Origin: Wolfiporia cocos
Lineage: Eukaryota; Basidiomycota; Agaricomycetes; Polyporales; Phaeolaceae
DNA length: 64,000 nucleotides
Direction of reading: 5' to 3'
Assembly (NCBI GenBank): GCA_029448655.1
Contig: JACCLO010000007.1
Location: forward strand, 1,178,001 to 1,242,000
Both the position numbers and the translations under genes were made by a program. Shown one piece after another: positions 33,106 to 44,755 of this stretch. The notes under the pieces were generated by a model that searched no databases, was not told the DNA's origin, and worked only from the letters and a program-made list of their open reading frames with translations. Numbering within the stretch: the stretch's first letter is position 1; the number at the start of each line of letters is the position of its first letter.

Positions 33106-36020
33106 ATGGAGCAAAATCTAGCTACTGTTCAGGATATTGCTGGCAAGCGCTTCGACTTCGTGATCGTTGGTGAGTTTATCCTGACATGCAATAGGCAATG
33201 CTGAGTGTCGTCTGATTTTAGGCGGTGGAGTACGACGGGTTTGAAATTTTTTACATAACACTGCTAACACTCTGCTGCCGATTAGACGGCAGGCCTTGCT
33301 CTCGCTAACAACCTGAGCAAGAATGGTCGAGTTTCAGTCGCCGTGCTCGAGGCAGGCAAGGCTCATGTTGAGGATCCTGTTAAAGGTTCGTGTGTTCTCA
33401 TTTACTAAGGACACGACTAACGTTGTACTCACAGAACGTTCAGATGGCTGGTCGCAACAACTAATGAATCCTGAATATGATTGGACTTTCCCTATCGTGC
33501 CTCAGCAACATGCAGGAGGCAACAGTATCTTCTGGAACCGGTGTGTATATCGTATACGATCTATGTGTCTTATGAACATTTACGGTGACCTGCAGCGGTA
33601 AAGGCCTGGGTGGGAGCTCAGCGATGAACTGCCTGGGCTGGACAAGACCGCAACGTGAGGACTTTGATGGTACTTCTGACAGGATTTATGCTTTTCCCCA
33701 TCTAACGAGGCACGTGTAGCCATTGAAAAGCTGGGTAACCCAGAGTGGAACTTTGATAATTTCTTTGAACACTCTAAGAAGACAGAGAAGTGAGGTATCT
33801 AGCCACATCGTTACCATCTGGACTAACGGACGATATAGATTTCTGCCTACTGAGGAGATCAAGCCCTGGAGAGGGTACGAGGATCTCTACAATATCAGTT
33901 CACTAGGTTCCGAAGGTGAGACGTGTAGGAAACATATATAGCCGAGACTAATCGCTATCTTCAGGGCCTGTCGCTCTCTCGTTTGCACGCATATGCTCAG
34001 GGGTTGAGTATCCGTTCCAGAAGGTTAGCGTTGATTAGTATGATCGATTAGCAGCTCGCTGAATATGAGCCAGAGCCTGGAGAAGTTTGGGGTTCAGATA
34101 TCTGGTGACACGGTTAGTGCACATTGAACACTCTATGCGTTGCTCGATCCCATGCCTACTATCTTTTACAGCTGAGCGGTAACGTGAGATTTGATTTCAT
34201 GGGCGACAAGCTTTTGATCATAATCATGCAATAGACTCTCGGGACTTCAAAGGTTATTTCCAGTATTGACCCCGTAAGTGGGAAGAGGGCGTATTCCGCT
34301 TCAGTATGTTATCACCTTCTAAGACGTTTTGTATGCTCAAAAAACTACCGATTAGCACTGTCTCTTCCCCGTTCTATGTCGTCCAAACCTTGCTGTACTC
34401 AGCGAGGCATACGTTACCAAGGTTCTTACTTCAAAGGATGGAGATGAGCTGGTCGCTACTGGCATCGAATTCGAACATGGAGGAGAAATATTTCAGATTA
34501 GTGTGGCTAAGGAGGTCATCTTGTCTGCAGGGTCAGTACGTGCATAAATCTTCTGCATCGGTATTCTGATGTACTCGCAAACAGTGCAATTAAGTCGCCC
34601 AACATTCTTGAGCATAGTGGGATTGGCGACCGGAACGTTCTGGAACCGCTTGGCATTCCAGTCCAGCTAGATCTTCCTGCAGTCGGAAACAACGTCCAGG
34701 AGCATGTAACATATATTGGCCTCGTCTTCCGTACGCGAATGGCCCTTCGCTACACCCACTACAAAGTTTGACGATCGCACAGGAATGAAGGATGGCTATG
34801 ACATTGCCACGGGCGATCTGATGCGAGACCCGGCCTTCCGAGACAACCTGAAGAAAGCATAGTATGATTCTCATCGTTTCCCGCCCCAACACCTATCCCT
34901 TATGCTATCTCTTGGCAGCCCGGATGTGGATGGCCAGCACTCGCTTGTTTGGTCTGGGACTACTATGATGTCACTTCATACCGTGACAGACAAAGCCGAT
35001 GCGTTCATTGAGAAGCAGCGCAGAAAAATTGAGCGCGAGTCGAACACGTATCCACCAGGTCTGAAGGAGCAGTATGAGATGCAGCTGAAGTTGTACGAGG
35101 ATAAGAAGGTCCCCAATGTAGAGATCATGCTGTTCCCATTCAGTTTAGCCCCTGATAGTGAGTCAGACTGAAATTGTGCTATCTGGCACCTGACTGCTCT
35201 CAGCTTCTGGTCAACCGCACATTATGTTGCTACCCGCCGTCAACCACCCATTCTCGCGCGGAGCAGTAGTGAGTAACCCCGCACGATCTACGTACGAATC
35301 TTGCGCTTACATCCAACCGTAGCATATCAGCTCTGCAGACCCCAAAGCTAAACCAACCATTGACCCGCACTACTTCGAGGAGGATATTGATATGCAGATC
35401 ATGGTTGAAACGATGAAATTCGCACGGAAGGTAGCGGACACAGAGCCATTCAAAAGCTTCGTAGTCGCGGAGGTCTCTCCTGGCCCCGATGTCGCGGACG
35501 ATGTGGCCATCAGAGGTGCACTTTCTCAGTGTTTATGATGCTAATTTGTTGACTGAACCATCACATGCAGAGCATATCAAGAAGGATTTCATGACCGTGT
35601 GGCGTAAGTAGCATCATACACACAGTATCGAGCCGCTTGTTACGTTGAAGCTGACTATCGCATTTTAGATACTACTGGTACACTCTCCATGCTGCCTCGT
35701 GACAAGGGCGGAGTAGTAGACCCGAAGCTCAAGGTCTGGTGTTGATTAGTTATGTTACTGAAAATTGATTCTGATGCTCATGAAAGGTATACGAGACCAA
35801 GAACATTCGTGTGGCTGATCTGTCCGTGATTCCTTTACAGGTGTCTGCACACACGCAAGGTATTTTTTTCTGCATAGTGTCCTAGTATATGTGCAGCTAA
35901 CATGTGGAATTAGCTATCGCATACGGGATTGCTGAAATGGGTAGGTCGAGCTCTATGGTCTGATCCGCCTGAGCTCATTCTTTAGCGGCTGACATTATAC
36001 AGCGAGAGCATAAGCTATGA
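33106..36020 (+). CDS. GMC-family FAD oxidoreductase (alcohol oxidase / aryl-alcohol oxidase-like)
   Basis: ATG at 33106 (MEQNLATVQDIAGKRFD). The FAD-binding motif FVIVGGGTAGLALANNLS is split by an intron after the third Gly. Next come AVLEAGKAHVEDPV, GKGLGGSSAMNCLGWTRPQ, GIEFEHGGEIFQISVAKEVI with LSAGAIKSPNILEHSGIGD, and LPAVGNNVQEH. The C-terminal domain has the first active-site His in WHTTGTLSMLPRDKGGVVDP and the second in PLQVSAHTQAIAYGIAEMA, ending QREHKL at 36020. About 15 introns, some exons very short. Between 34690 and 34890 a continuous reading hits stops. A 61-nt intron (gtaaca...aaag) and one with donor gtatga restore the frame, but the first is unusual, so local decay is possible. 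These enzymes reduce O2 to H2O2 in wood decay. There is no signal peptide, so the peroxisomal or cytosolic type is more likely. Confidence 0.83.
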
Positions 36021-36649
36021 TATGGGACATCAGATTGTATATTGTGCTTATCTAATTGCACCGCACTAAGATGCAAATGTGCTGTATGTTCAATGTACAA
36101 GGGATTAACAATTCCATCATCGTGATTGGTATCAGATTTACCCGATCACTTTAAAGTAGGTGGTTGCACGTGATGCACGCTTCATTTTCACTTTACTCGA
36201 GCGCCTATCTGATTGACCAGGTCGTCCCGCTGGTGCGTTGCGTGAGCTTTAGCCTGGCAATATCACTACGTCGTTTTTTGAGTAGTGGCTATTACTACGT
36301 TTCAGGTTCTATCACTCATTCGGTCGCCTCTGTAGTTTCATTTCCCATGTAACACATAAACAGCCTCGCGACAGATTGGCAAGCCATCTTCTGCGCTTTT
36401 CTCGTATCTCGCATCTAGCTCTGGAGAGACGACGTCATCCCCCAAGAAGCGTTGGACGTTGATGCGAGTAGAAGGTCACTCGTAAGCGCTTAAGCACAAC
36501 TATGGTGCCGGCGCCCTAGTCACCGCTTACTTTTGTACAGTGGCCAAATCCTTGGCGTAGCCCTACAGTAGGGTTTATACAAGCGCCAGTACCTACGGTG
36601 CACTGATTTGGAAAACTTTGGGTATAGTACACCAGAGATGCAGATTTTA
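36021..36649. other. Intergenic region downstream of the GMC gene
   Basis: 629 bp without a gene. It includes a 40-bp segment (36500-36539, ctatggtgc ... ttttgtaca) that recurs at 43544-43582. Confidence 0.6.
36500..36539 (+). repeat. Short dispersed repeat, copy 1 (upstream of MITE copy 1)
   Basis: The segment ctatggtgc...tagtcaccgc...acttttgtaca matches 43544-43582 with a few differences. In both places it stands 90-110 bp to the left of a MITE of the same family. Confidence 0.7.
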
Positions 36650-37155
36650 CAGCTATTTCGGAAATTCATGACACGACGTGTTTTTCTTGATCATGTCAAC
36701 CAATAAGGAAGTTACCATTCAGGGTATGTGGTTAGAGTGTCAATACCATGTGAGAGACTAGCTCTGGCTAACTTATTGTTTTGCGTTCGCTGACTCTGCT
36801 ACTCAATACTGCCTGCTGATGGTCCTGCTTCTATCATTTTGATGAGCCTGAGGACTATGATGTGCCATAGCTGAGTGTGGGAAGCAAATTTCGTGAGTAA
36901 TTCTCACGATTTTTCACTCTGCAGAAAATTCAGATAAATGCAGGTGGCTTCAAGCATTGCATTATGTACCACCCAAAGCCTCATAGCCTAAGTGCACAAG
37001 CATCGAGCGATGTGTCAACAGACCATATTGGAGCTGGGACACAAGCACAGGCTATGGCATGCTACAGCCATGTGCACAAACCCTAAATAGTAGCTTCCTT
37101 ATTGGTTGACACGATCAAGAAAAATGCATTGTGTCATGAATTTCCGAAATAGCTA
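36650..37155. mobile_element. MITE with 70-bp TIRs and TA target site, copy 1
   Basis: The left end begins CAGCTATTTCGGAAATTCAT after a TA. The right end is its reverse complement and the inverted similarity extends about 70 bp, through caaccaataaggaagctac. The terminal base at the right end is mutated (CTA instead of CTG). The 506-bp element has no coding capacity. A related 372-bp copy lies at 43672-44043. The TA site and CAG...CTG ends point to Tc1/mariner-type mobilisation. Confidence 0.88.
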
Positions 37156-37189
37156 TGATGCTAGAAGTGATGTAGATATGGTGTGAGTC

Positions 37190-37732
37190 TGTTACGGATC
37201 GAATATCCATCCAACACAAAATAACTAAGTCGAGTTACTCAGCGTATCGAGTAGCGCACTACCCGTCGGACTCCTTAGAGTCGGAGCGTCGATATACAAG
37301 CTGCAGGCTTAATTGCTCAAGCCTTTGAGAACGAGTATAAGATCCTTGTAATTCAACAAGGTCGAGCTGAGGAACTCGACCGGTATTTACATCAGGTTAT
37401 ATACTACGATCTGTTAATCGGGGTCATAGTGTCCTTGGTACTGCTACTATTAAGTCCGTCGGGCTAACGATATAAATAATAAGGGAGAAGTGTTGCGGTT
37501 GAGCGCAACAAGGGATGAAACAGGGAACCACTGTGGTTAGACACAGAATATCAGCTAGAACGCGATGCAAACGCAGAGAGTGGGCATAGGGTTGTTGTAC
37601 ATGAAACAGGGCCTACGGTTTGAACGGAGGCCCCTAGAAATAAAGTGCTGAATACAACGGTTGCACGCTAAGTCCTCGTACTCAGTGAGGCATCGAAGAG
37701 AATATTCGAGTGTACCTGGTAAAATCGTAACA
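37190..37732 (+). mobile_element. Solo LTR, family with TGTTACGG...CGTAACA ends, copy A
   Basis: 543 bp, starting TGTTACGGATCG and ending TCGTAACA. It is flanked by the perfect 5-bp duplication GAGTC (37185-37189 and 37733-37737). An internal promoter-like ttatatactacg follows ggtcgagctgaggaactcga. The reverse complement of 44048-44755 shares long blocks with it, so both belong to one LTR-retrotransposon family. No internal region remains, so this is a recombined solo LTR. Confidence 0.9.
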
Positions 37733-37737
37733 GAGTC

Positions 37738-38180
37738 CAATATAGTTACTATATTCCATGTTTAAATAAGATAAGATACAGAAAGCTTTCAACAAGGTTA
37801 TCCAGTTGATGAATTACCCGTTAATCACCCTGATTATCCCAATCTTCCCAAAGAAATGTGACAAATTCTCACTAAGCAAAATCTCTGGGTTGACAGACTG
37901 CAAGTGCAGTATCATGGAGGATGTGACCCAGACACAATTGGTTGCTGTGTCAAATGCATACTTGAGAAAGAACTAGCTGGACTTCACAAACAGAAAACTC
38001 TTCTTCAGCAAAAGAATACATATTTTACCCAAATATCATTGTGAGCTGAATTTATCAATTTTTCTCAAGTACACCTTTGCAGTCACCATGATGATATACT
38101 TCCAACATTGCAAGTCAAATGCACGGCACTAATGAGGATGCTCAATTACAGGTGCAAGCTTGCAGTTCTTGTCAGTATAA
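37738..38180. other. AT-rich spacer between the solo LTR and the hAT element
   Basis: 443 bp of AT-rich sequence without a gene, forming the left flank of the 5.15-kb hAT element. Confidence 0.6.
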
Positions 38181-38327
38181 GTCTCACCTAGGGCACCAAT
38201 TGTACAGTATATGGATATGGCCATATTAATATTTAACCCTGTATTGCTGTACTGCTGTATACAATACGGCTGTATTTCAGTCCATATCCGTATTACACCC
38301 ATAAATACAGCATGTAGCATACAAAGT

Positions 38328-41300
38328 CTACGCAAATACTAACTCCCGTCCCACCACTTGTTTCATCTCTCTCCATGCCTGTATAAGCTTATGCTTGATC
38401 AGCATTAGTTTGTGGATGGTGGATGGCTTGAGACTGGCATGGCGAAGTGAGATGATGTCTCAGCCAGATGAGAATGCCCTCTCAATGGCGATGGCAGAAC
38501 CTAGAAATCATTGAGTAGATCATAGCCATAGATATCTGGGATAACATACCAGGGATACAGAGAATGTCACATGCAAGTCAACACACATTTGGAAACATTT
38601 GTCGGTGCTCTTTCCACCAATGCAGGGGGTTGATGCTGGGGTTGCTACAATCATGTGGGGAGCCCAAGGGCTTTAAGCTGAGGTACTTGTCAATCTCATC
38701 TATGGGTGAAGTATCCACTGCATATGCAGTGGAGAAGTTGAAATTAGCAGGAGTGCTCTGAGAATCTGTTTGTTCATCATGTTTGTTTGATACCACTGTC
38801 AATGAATCACATGTAGATTGAGGCACAAAATGTCTGCAGAAGTGGACCTTGAGTGATTCCTTTGCATCCTCAATATGCTGCATGTATTGTTCTTGACTCT
38901 CCAGATTAGTATCCTTTGAAGCTACCATCTTTAGACCCTTGTAATTGATATGAGGATCAAGCACTGCACCAACAGATTTGTGAGTCAAATAGAATGCATG
39001 AATTGCTATTAAATACTTGCAGCATGCCCAAATATAAAATGGAGACTCCTCAAGGAATGTATGATACTCCGGAAGTTTGACATATACCTTGATCAAGCCA
39101 CCACATAACTGCAAAGGCAAACGAGGTGGAAGGTGCTCTATTGCTTGTTTGAGGTGATCCTGCAGTAAATGAAATATTGTGTGGACAAAGGATAGTGTCA
39201 CCACACAGGAAGAGGACATTTGCTCTGTGGCAGAGTGAAACATCCATAGCCAGTCTGCAACTAATTTCAAAGCCCCCCATTCTGCTTCATCAAGCTCGAG
39301 CTGGCAAAGGTCACAATGCTTTGCAATGAAAGACTTGATAGCTTCTTGATATTTAATTGCATGGCCTGTTGAAATATATCAGATCAAGGATATGGCCAGA
39401 ATGAGACATGAATCTTACGTAGCATTTGATGAGTCGATGACCAGCAGGTCTTAACATCAAGAATTAGCATCAATGCTTCTTCGGATGTGCCAGCTTGACA
39501 CCTCAGCAAAAGTGTAACCTCATCGAGCCACTGGCACTTGTGCTGCAGGCTTGATTGCACCACATGGATGATTCTGCAGATCTGAGCATGCAAGGAGATA
39601 AGTGCTCAATTGGTCATCTGTGCCGCAGAACATACCTTGTCAAGAGTGGGCAAAACATGCAATGATACCTCTGAATTGCAATTCTTGGAGTCTGACTCAG
39701 CATGCCTTTCAAGGTCACTGGTTTGGCTTCTTAAGTTGTCAGCTGCAGTTGATAAGGGTTCTTGGACCAACTCTTGATAGTTGTCAGGTGTTGCCTGATA
39801 ATTCCTGTATGCACCACTGGCCACATTTGTGCCCAATGATCAGCAAAAGTAAATCCAATATTTCTTGACTTACCAAGCTGCCACTTGTGGCACTTGCACA
39901 AGGGAAGGCACCAATGGCCACAAGGAGCTATATAAATTGGTGAGCTATGATATCCATGACACGGAGAATCGCAAGCAGACCTCAATGATGGACAAGTGAA
40001 TTGTATGGGGCGTACACTGCAATCGTGCTTCAATTGCATGAAATGGAATACCCTCCCTGGTGAAGTGCTCTTCAAGTGCATGCATCATCATGTCATTATT
40101 TGTGGCATTGTCACTGACAATAGCCTGAATCTGTAAGGTAGCTCAATAATGAAACTAAGAAGATTGTGTCAGCGTACCCATTCTTTGAGTCTGTAGAACT
40201 CAATTGTTTGCCAGACAGCATCGTCTAGATTCTCTCCAGAGTGTTCACTGATAAGGTCACAGAAGTCAAGCATTATCTCCTCTAGGTCAGGAAGACAGTC
40301 AGTATCTGTCATATGCATTGAATCATATCTACAACATTCTACCTTGATCCCAGCTCTCTGTCACATAAGTCAGAATAATACACATGAATGCCCATTGATT
40401 GCTTGATGTCCAACAGTCCAGGATGAGTGAGAATTTGCCATCTATCACAAGACGTGCTGCAGACCCAATGCAATGTGCTTATGAGTGGCGCAATAGCCAC
40501 TCCCCCAAAAGGGCTACGATAACAGCTCATGCTGCTATCAAGGGTCCAGCTATATCTGCAGTTCATATTCCCATGCTAGGCGCCTATTAGACACTTTTCG
40601 TGTAGGCCATGTATGCCGACACTACATACGGGTAATGTACCCTAGTTATTGCTCTGTAACATCTATGATATGTGCTTTCACATATTCTGTGACACCATCA
40701 GTATCCTGATTGGTGAAGTGAGTTGTCTTATCAAGATATCCATAAAGCTAAAATTCACTGCAAGCATTGTCTTAATATCAGAAATCATATCGTCACCCAT
40801 CTCCATCAATCACTTCTTCACAGTCTCAGAGCTAGGTACCTTGAACTCTTTGCCAAGTCGGCTCACATACTGTAGAAGACAGACAAATTCCGGTGCTTCA
40901 ACAGCATCAAAAGGCTGATCACATGCTGCAATCCATTCTGCAAGATATCATTCATACTTTGCATGGTCAAATGGCTCCTATATGGTATCAGAGAATACTA
41001 TAAAATGTAATTAAAGCGAATCTATGTACTGATTTTCCATCCATTTTGCTGAGTGACAAGCTACTGTGTGGTGACTTCTCGGGATCATATTCAAGGCAAT
41101 CAAGTGGCAACTCACCCTTCACAACCATGAGCTCGCCTGGGGTTGGACAAACCCCATTCTTATGTTTTATGCTCAAGAACTCCAAACAGGGCATACAATT
41201 TATCACTAATGGACTTTAGATGATTTTGTAGGCCACTATGTGAGCTGTGCATTGCCTGAGTGACTCAAAGTACTTTGTAATCACTATGCCTGCACTTATA

Positions 41301-41790
41301 AAGTTTGTCACCATGTGTCCAGCTAGGATGGTGCTGCAACTGGTTTTTGGTGACTTCTGTGTAAAAAAAAAATATTGGCAGGCTTGGCTTCTGTGAGCAA
41401 TGATATCTAGCCTTGAATGCACCAGCCAAAATCTCAAATTATGCATGGCTCACCTTCGCCATATTGCGCTGCACTAATTGGCTACCTTCACTATGAGTAA
41501 TACTGCTTTGTCAGCATGAATGCATAGCTGATGTTGCACTAAAGATAGATATGTCAATATCAGAACTCAAGTAAGAATGATACTCACAATTGTTGATACG
41601 ATGTGTATTGTGCATCAGCATGTGCCACTAATTTGTTCTTCCCAGAAGCTGTGTGGCAGTGCTTGGCAGTGCATTTGCTGTGCTTGCCTGATTTCCTCCT
41701 GCGCTTCTGCTTGGGTAAGGTTTTGTTGATTGCTTGTTGCAACTTCTCAGCTGCTTGACTGTCACAAACTACTTACTTGTGGGCTGGTAT
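38328..41790 (-). pseudogene. hAT transposase pseudogene
   Basis: Recognisable blocks on the minus strand, in order. A basic N-terminal part contains QQAINKTLPKQKRRRK, near 41.7 kb. Then PSSETVKKWLMEMGDDM (about 40.8 kb) is followed by the inserted LTR. The RNase-H-like core reads DGKFSLILDCWTSSNQWAF, HSGENLDDAVWQTIEFY and AIVSDNATNND. HAIEARLQCAPHTIHLS and LILDVKTCWSSTHQMLR come next, and the C-terminal dimerisation region is DEIDKYLSLKPLG with SAIAIERAFSSG. Directly after SSG the codon is TGA (38460-38462) where relatives have Arg. Reading through gives DIISLRHASLKPSTIHKLML and a natural stop at 38328. A CGA to TGA transition would explain it. N-terminal exons may extend to about 42634 (MHAGLSNGISEELST), which is uncertain. 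Confidence 0.85.
40443..40694 (-). mobile_element. Solo LTR of the TRIM-like family, inserted in the hAT transposase
   Basis: Begins TATCACAAGACG and ends TCTGTGACA, like the LTRs at 10844 and 11533 but clearly diverged from them (several substitutions and small indels). It is flanked by the perfect 5-bp duplication CCATC (40438-40442 and 40695-40699). Removing the LTR and one CCATC copy rejoins the hAT coding sequence just before the DGKFSLILDCW block, so the insertion is younger than the hAT copy. Confidence 0.92.
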
Positions 41791-43543
41791 GCAACTCAAG
41801 GTGTTATGAGGCAAGGTTGTAACGAGGTTACAATGTGGCAAGCAGAGGTGATAATGATGAAGTTGCTAGTTCTGAGAGTAAGTGCTCAGAGGATAGTGTG
41901 TTAAATACATGTTGTATAGGCCCCTAAAGTGAGACCCCCTGTACTTATGGGTACAATTGTGATTGGACAACCAGTAATGGTGTCATACGTAAATCAACCA
42001 ATGGGATATATGTCTTGACTCTACATGTGACAACTACTGGTAAGTGACTAAGGCCGACCCATGTCTGAGGGTGACGGCCTGGGTTCAATAATGTCATTGA
42101 GGTCATGTGATTCAACTAAGATCATGTGCTTCCTCCACGATCTAATCCATAGAGCCTGGACTATAGCCGTGACCTTAGGTAGGGTCTTGTGACTTGTGGC
42201 TTGTAACTATATAGTCCGGCATGACGGCAGTTGCTTATATAAGCTATTCCCACAATCATGTATGTTTGTGCAATGTTGTAGCCCCATAAGGGAACTATCA
42301 TGTGATGCTTGAGTGCTCGTGCAGCATGTGATGGTTCAGGCGCAAAATGCAAAAGAAACTCTGAGACGTGAGTCTTTGAGGATAAAAACCGTGACATTGA
42401 CGATGCAAAAGGCACACTTTATTGTAGTTAGTCATGCATGGAAGGATGCTTGTGACCTGAAATACATAATGATGCACCGAATGAATTGCATATCATAAGA
42501 CGATAATGGACCTCTTGGCCATCGATTGCATCTGGATCAACCTCATCCTCACTGGCTGTCCCAGTATTTCCATCCAAGTAACTTGAATCAGTTGAAAGCT
42601 CCTCAGATATCCCATTGCTTAAGCCTGCATGCACAACCTGATTTTCGGAGAGCTGGTAAATGCTAGCAGTGTCAGTATTGACATTCGTACATATGTGCTG
42701 ATCCTGAGGCCAATCTCACAGCTGGTGCCTGTTGGAGCTCCTCTAGCAACACAGTAATTGAGATATAAGACTCTGCTGATGCATTGTTACCACTCACCGA
42801 ACTCTTGTCATGAATCTGCTAACTCATCTTGTCATTGATGTGTGTGATGCAAGCTAGTACTGCCAGTTGGCAATGATGGAGCTGTAGATATATGTTTTGC
42901 GTGCCTCAGTAGATGAGTACACATGTCTTATAGCCAACACTAATGTGTTTGACATGTGACATGCCACTGTCTGTGAGTATCTCACATCACCATAGAATGA
43001 GGAATGCAACCATTTGATATCACTCATGACTGGCCCCAATAGCATATCATGCTTGAAATTCATATGTCAGTGTGATCAGAGTGTCTATACTCACACATCT
43101 CAAGGTGGGTGGGGCAGGCAGAATGTATATTGTGCACAGTGGAACAGGCCACATTGCAAGTGCATGGACTACAGTGCACAGTACATACAGCTGTATGTGT
43201 GTACAAATACTGTGTTGATACGGCATTGAACCATATCCTATCCATATTGTATCTGGGTATCACCGATCCATAAACAATACAGCTGTATCTGTATCTGTAT
43301 GGTCCATATTCCATAAAATATGGTACAATTTGGTGCCCTAGTCTCACCACCGTGTTCCAGAGACTGTCAGTTTGACTATATACCATATTTGGAATGGTCA
43401 GATGGGTCTAATTGTCACTACCTTTCATATATGGTATTGTTTTCCCACCACTGGCCAAATTCAGACAAAAGAATTTCTCAATTTTGATTTTTCAGACAAA
43501 TTCACCTAGCTATTTTGTTTCTACCTTCAATTAGAGCATTTGG

Positions 43544-43582
43544 CTATGGTGCGAGACGCTTAGTCACCGCTACTTTTGTACA
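43544..43582 (+). repeat. Short dispersed repeat, copy 2 (upstream of MITE copy 2)
   Basis: Matches 36500-36539: ctatggtgc...tagtcaccgc...acttttgtaca. Confidence 0.7.
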
Positions 43583-43671
43583 ACAGAGATAGCACATGCA
43601 CAATCCCTTCAATTTCTAGCCAATTGACTCCTTTTAGGTAGAGGAACAACTCTGCTAAACCATTTCTTTTA

Positions 43672-44043
43672 CAGCTATTTCGGAAATTCATGACACGACA
43701 CGTTTTCTTGATCGTGTCAACCAATAAGGAAGCTACGGTTTAGGGTATGTGGCTAGAGCGCCAATACCATGTGAGAGACCTCTAGCTAATTTCTGCAGTG
43801 TATGTTACTGGAGCAGGATACCCACAGAGCATCACAGATATCATTCAAAGTCCATTCAGATTCCCATAGCCTTGGTGCATGAGCCTTAAGATCCACACTG
43901 ATATGTCGACAGACCATAATAGAGCTGGGAGACTTGGCTAGCAGGCTGCAGCGTGCTGCAGCCACATTCTGAAAACAGCAGTTTTCTTATTGGTTGGCAT
44001 GATCGAGAAAAACGCGTCATGTCATGAGTTTCCGAAATAGCTG
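43672..44043. mobile_element. MITE with TA target site, copy 2
   Basis: 372 bp with TIRs CAGCTATTTCGGAAATTCAT and inverse, preserved to the last base and flanked by TA on both sides (43670-43671 and 44044-44045). Same family as 36650-37155, including the inner sequence caaccaataaggaagctac and the motif aataccatgtgagagac. No coding capacity. Confidence 0.9.
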
Positions 44044-44047
44044 TAAA

Positions 44048-44755
44048 TGTTACGGTTATTTTGGTTTTTCAAATATAGGCAGAACTCACCACAGGGCGAA
44101 TACGATACAGGGACTTGTTGCGCAACCAACTCCCCTGGCTACTCGTGACTCTACTGGGCGCATCCCCAGTTGTACTAGTCTATAGGGCGCGTTTCATCTT
44201 TGGCAGATCCAACTCTGCCACCATTTCATGTTAATCATTTACTAGCTGATAGATGGCGTTCAACCGCCATCATTCATATCTATCGTCTCAGATATATCAC
44301 TACATACCTATCAAACGTTTGGTGCTATAGCGTAGATAGTATTGGTGGCATCTGGGACAGACTTGACCCCCGAAAACCCAACGTAGTATATAAACTAATG
44401 TACCTACTGTCGAGGCTCTTCAGCTCGACCTTGTTGTATAACAAGAAGTCTTATACTCGTTCTCAAACGTAGGAAACTACGCTCAGTATTTCTCGCTCGA
44501 GCAACCGAACGACTAAGTCCTCGAAGTGCACACTGACTTCTCGGACTTAGGCGAGTCTTATACTCTATTAAACTCGCACCTGAACAGATTATATCCTCTA
44601 ACGTGTATTGGATATTATACGATCTCCTAGGAACTTCACCTAGGACCTGAAGGCATCTAACGAGCATTTGCCTTGCATACGGCTATACGCCCACGTGCAG
44701 AAGAACGATCTATATTCGCGACTCGAATATACGAACGGGTATTTGACCCGTAACA
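44048..44755 (-). mobile_element. Solo LTR, family with TGTTACGG...CGTAACA ends, copy B (opposite orientation)
   Basis: 708 bp bounded by TGTTACGG and CCCGTAACA, with the perfect 5-bp duplication GTAAA (44043-44047 and 44756-44760). Its reverse complement matches copy A at 37190-37732, for example tttgagaacgagtataaga, caacaaggtcgagctga and ttatatactacg. It therefore lies in the opposite orientation. The left target copy overlaps the last base and flanking TA of MITE copy 2, so the LTR landed on the MITE boundary. Confidence 0.9.

Larger units (their letters stand above)
38189..43340. mobile_element. 5.15-kb hAT-superfamily transposon with intact ends, transposase dead
   Basis: The left end is TAGGGCACCAATTGTAC; the right end is its inverse, GTACAATTTGGTGCCCTA. 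A perfect 8-bp duplication, GTCTCACC, flanks the element (38181-38188 and 43341-43348). These are the hAT hallmarks. Subterminal zones at both ends are full of TATGGATATGG and ACAGCTGTAT-like motifs. A minus-strand hAT transposase is recognisable from about 41.8 to 38.3 kb. It is interrupted by a 252-bp solo LTR (40443-40694) with its own target duplication and carries a premature stop, so this copy cannot move by itself. Confidence 0.93.

Noticed and set aside
37190..44755. The two TGTTACGG solo LTRs as the two ends of one large retrotransposon
   Set aside because: They are in opposite orientation, have different target duplications and enclose a complete hAT element, so they are two independent solo LTRs.
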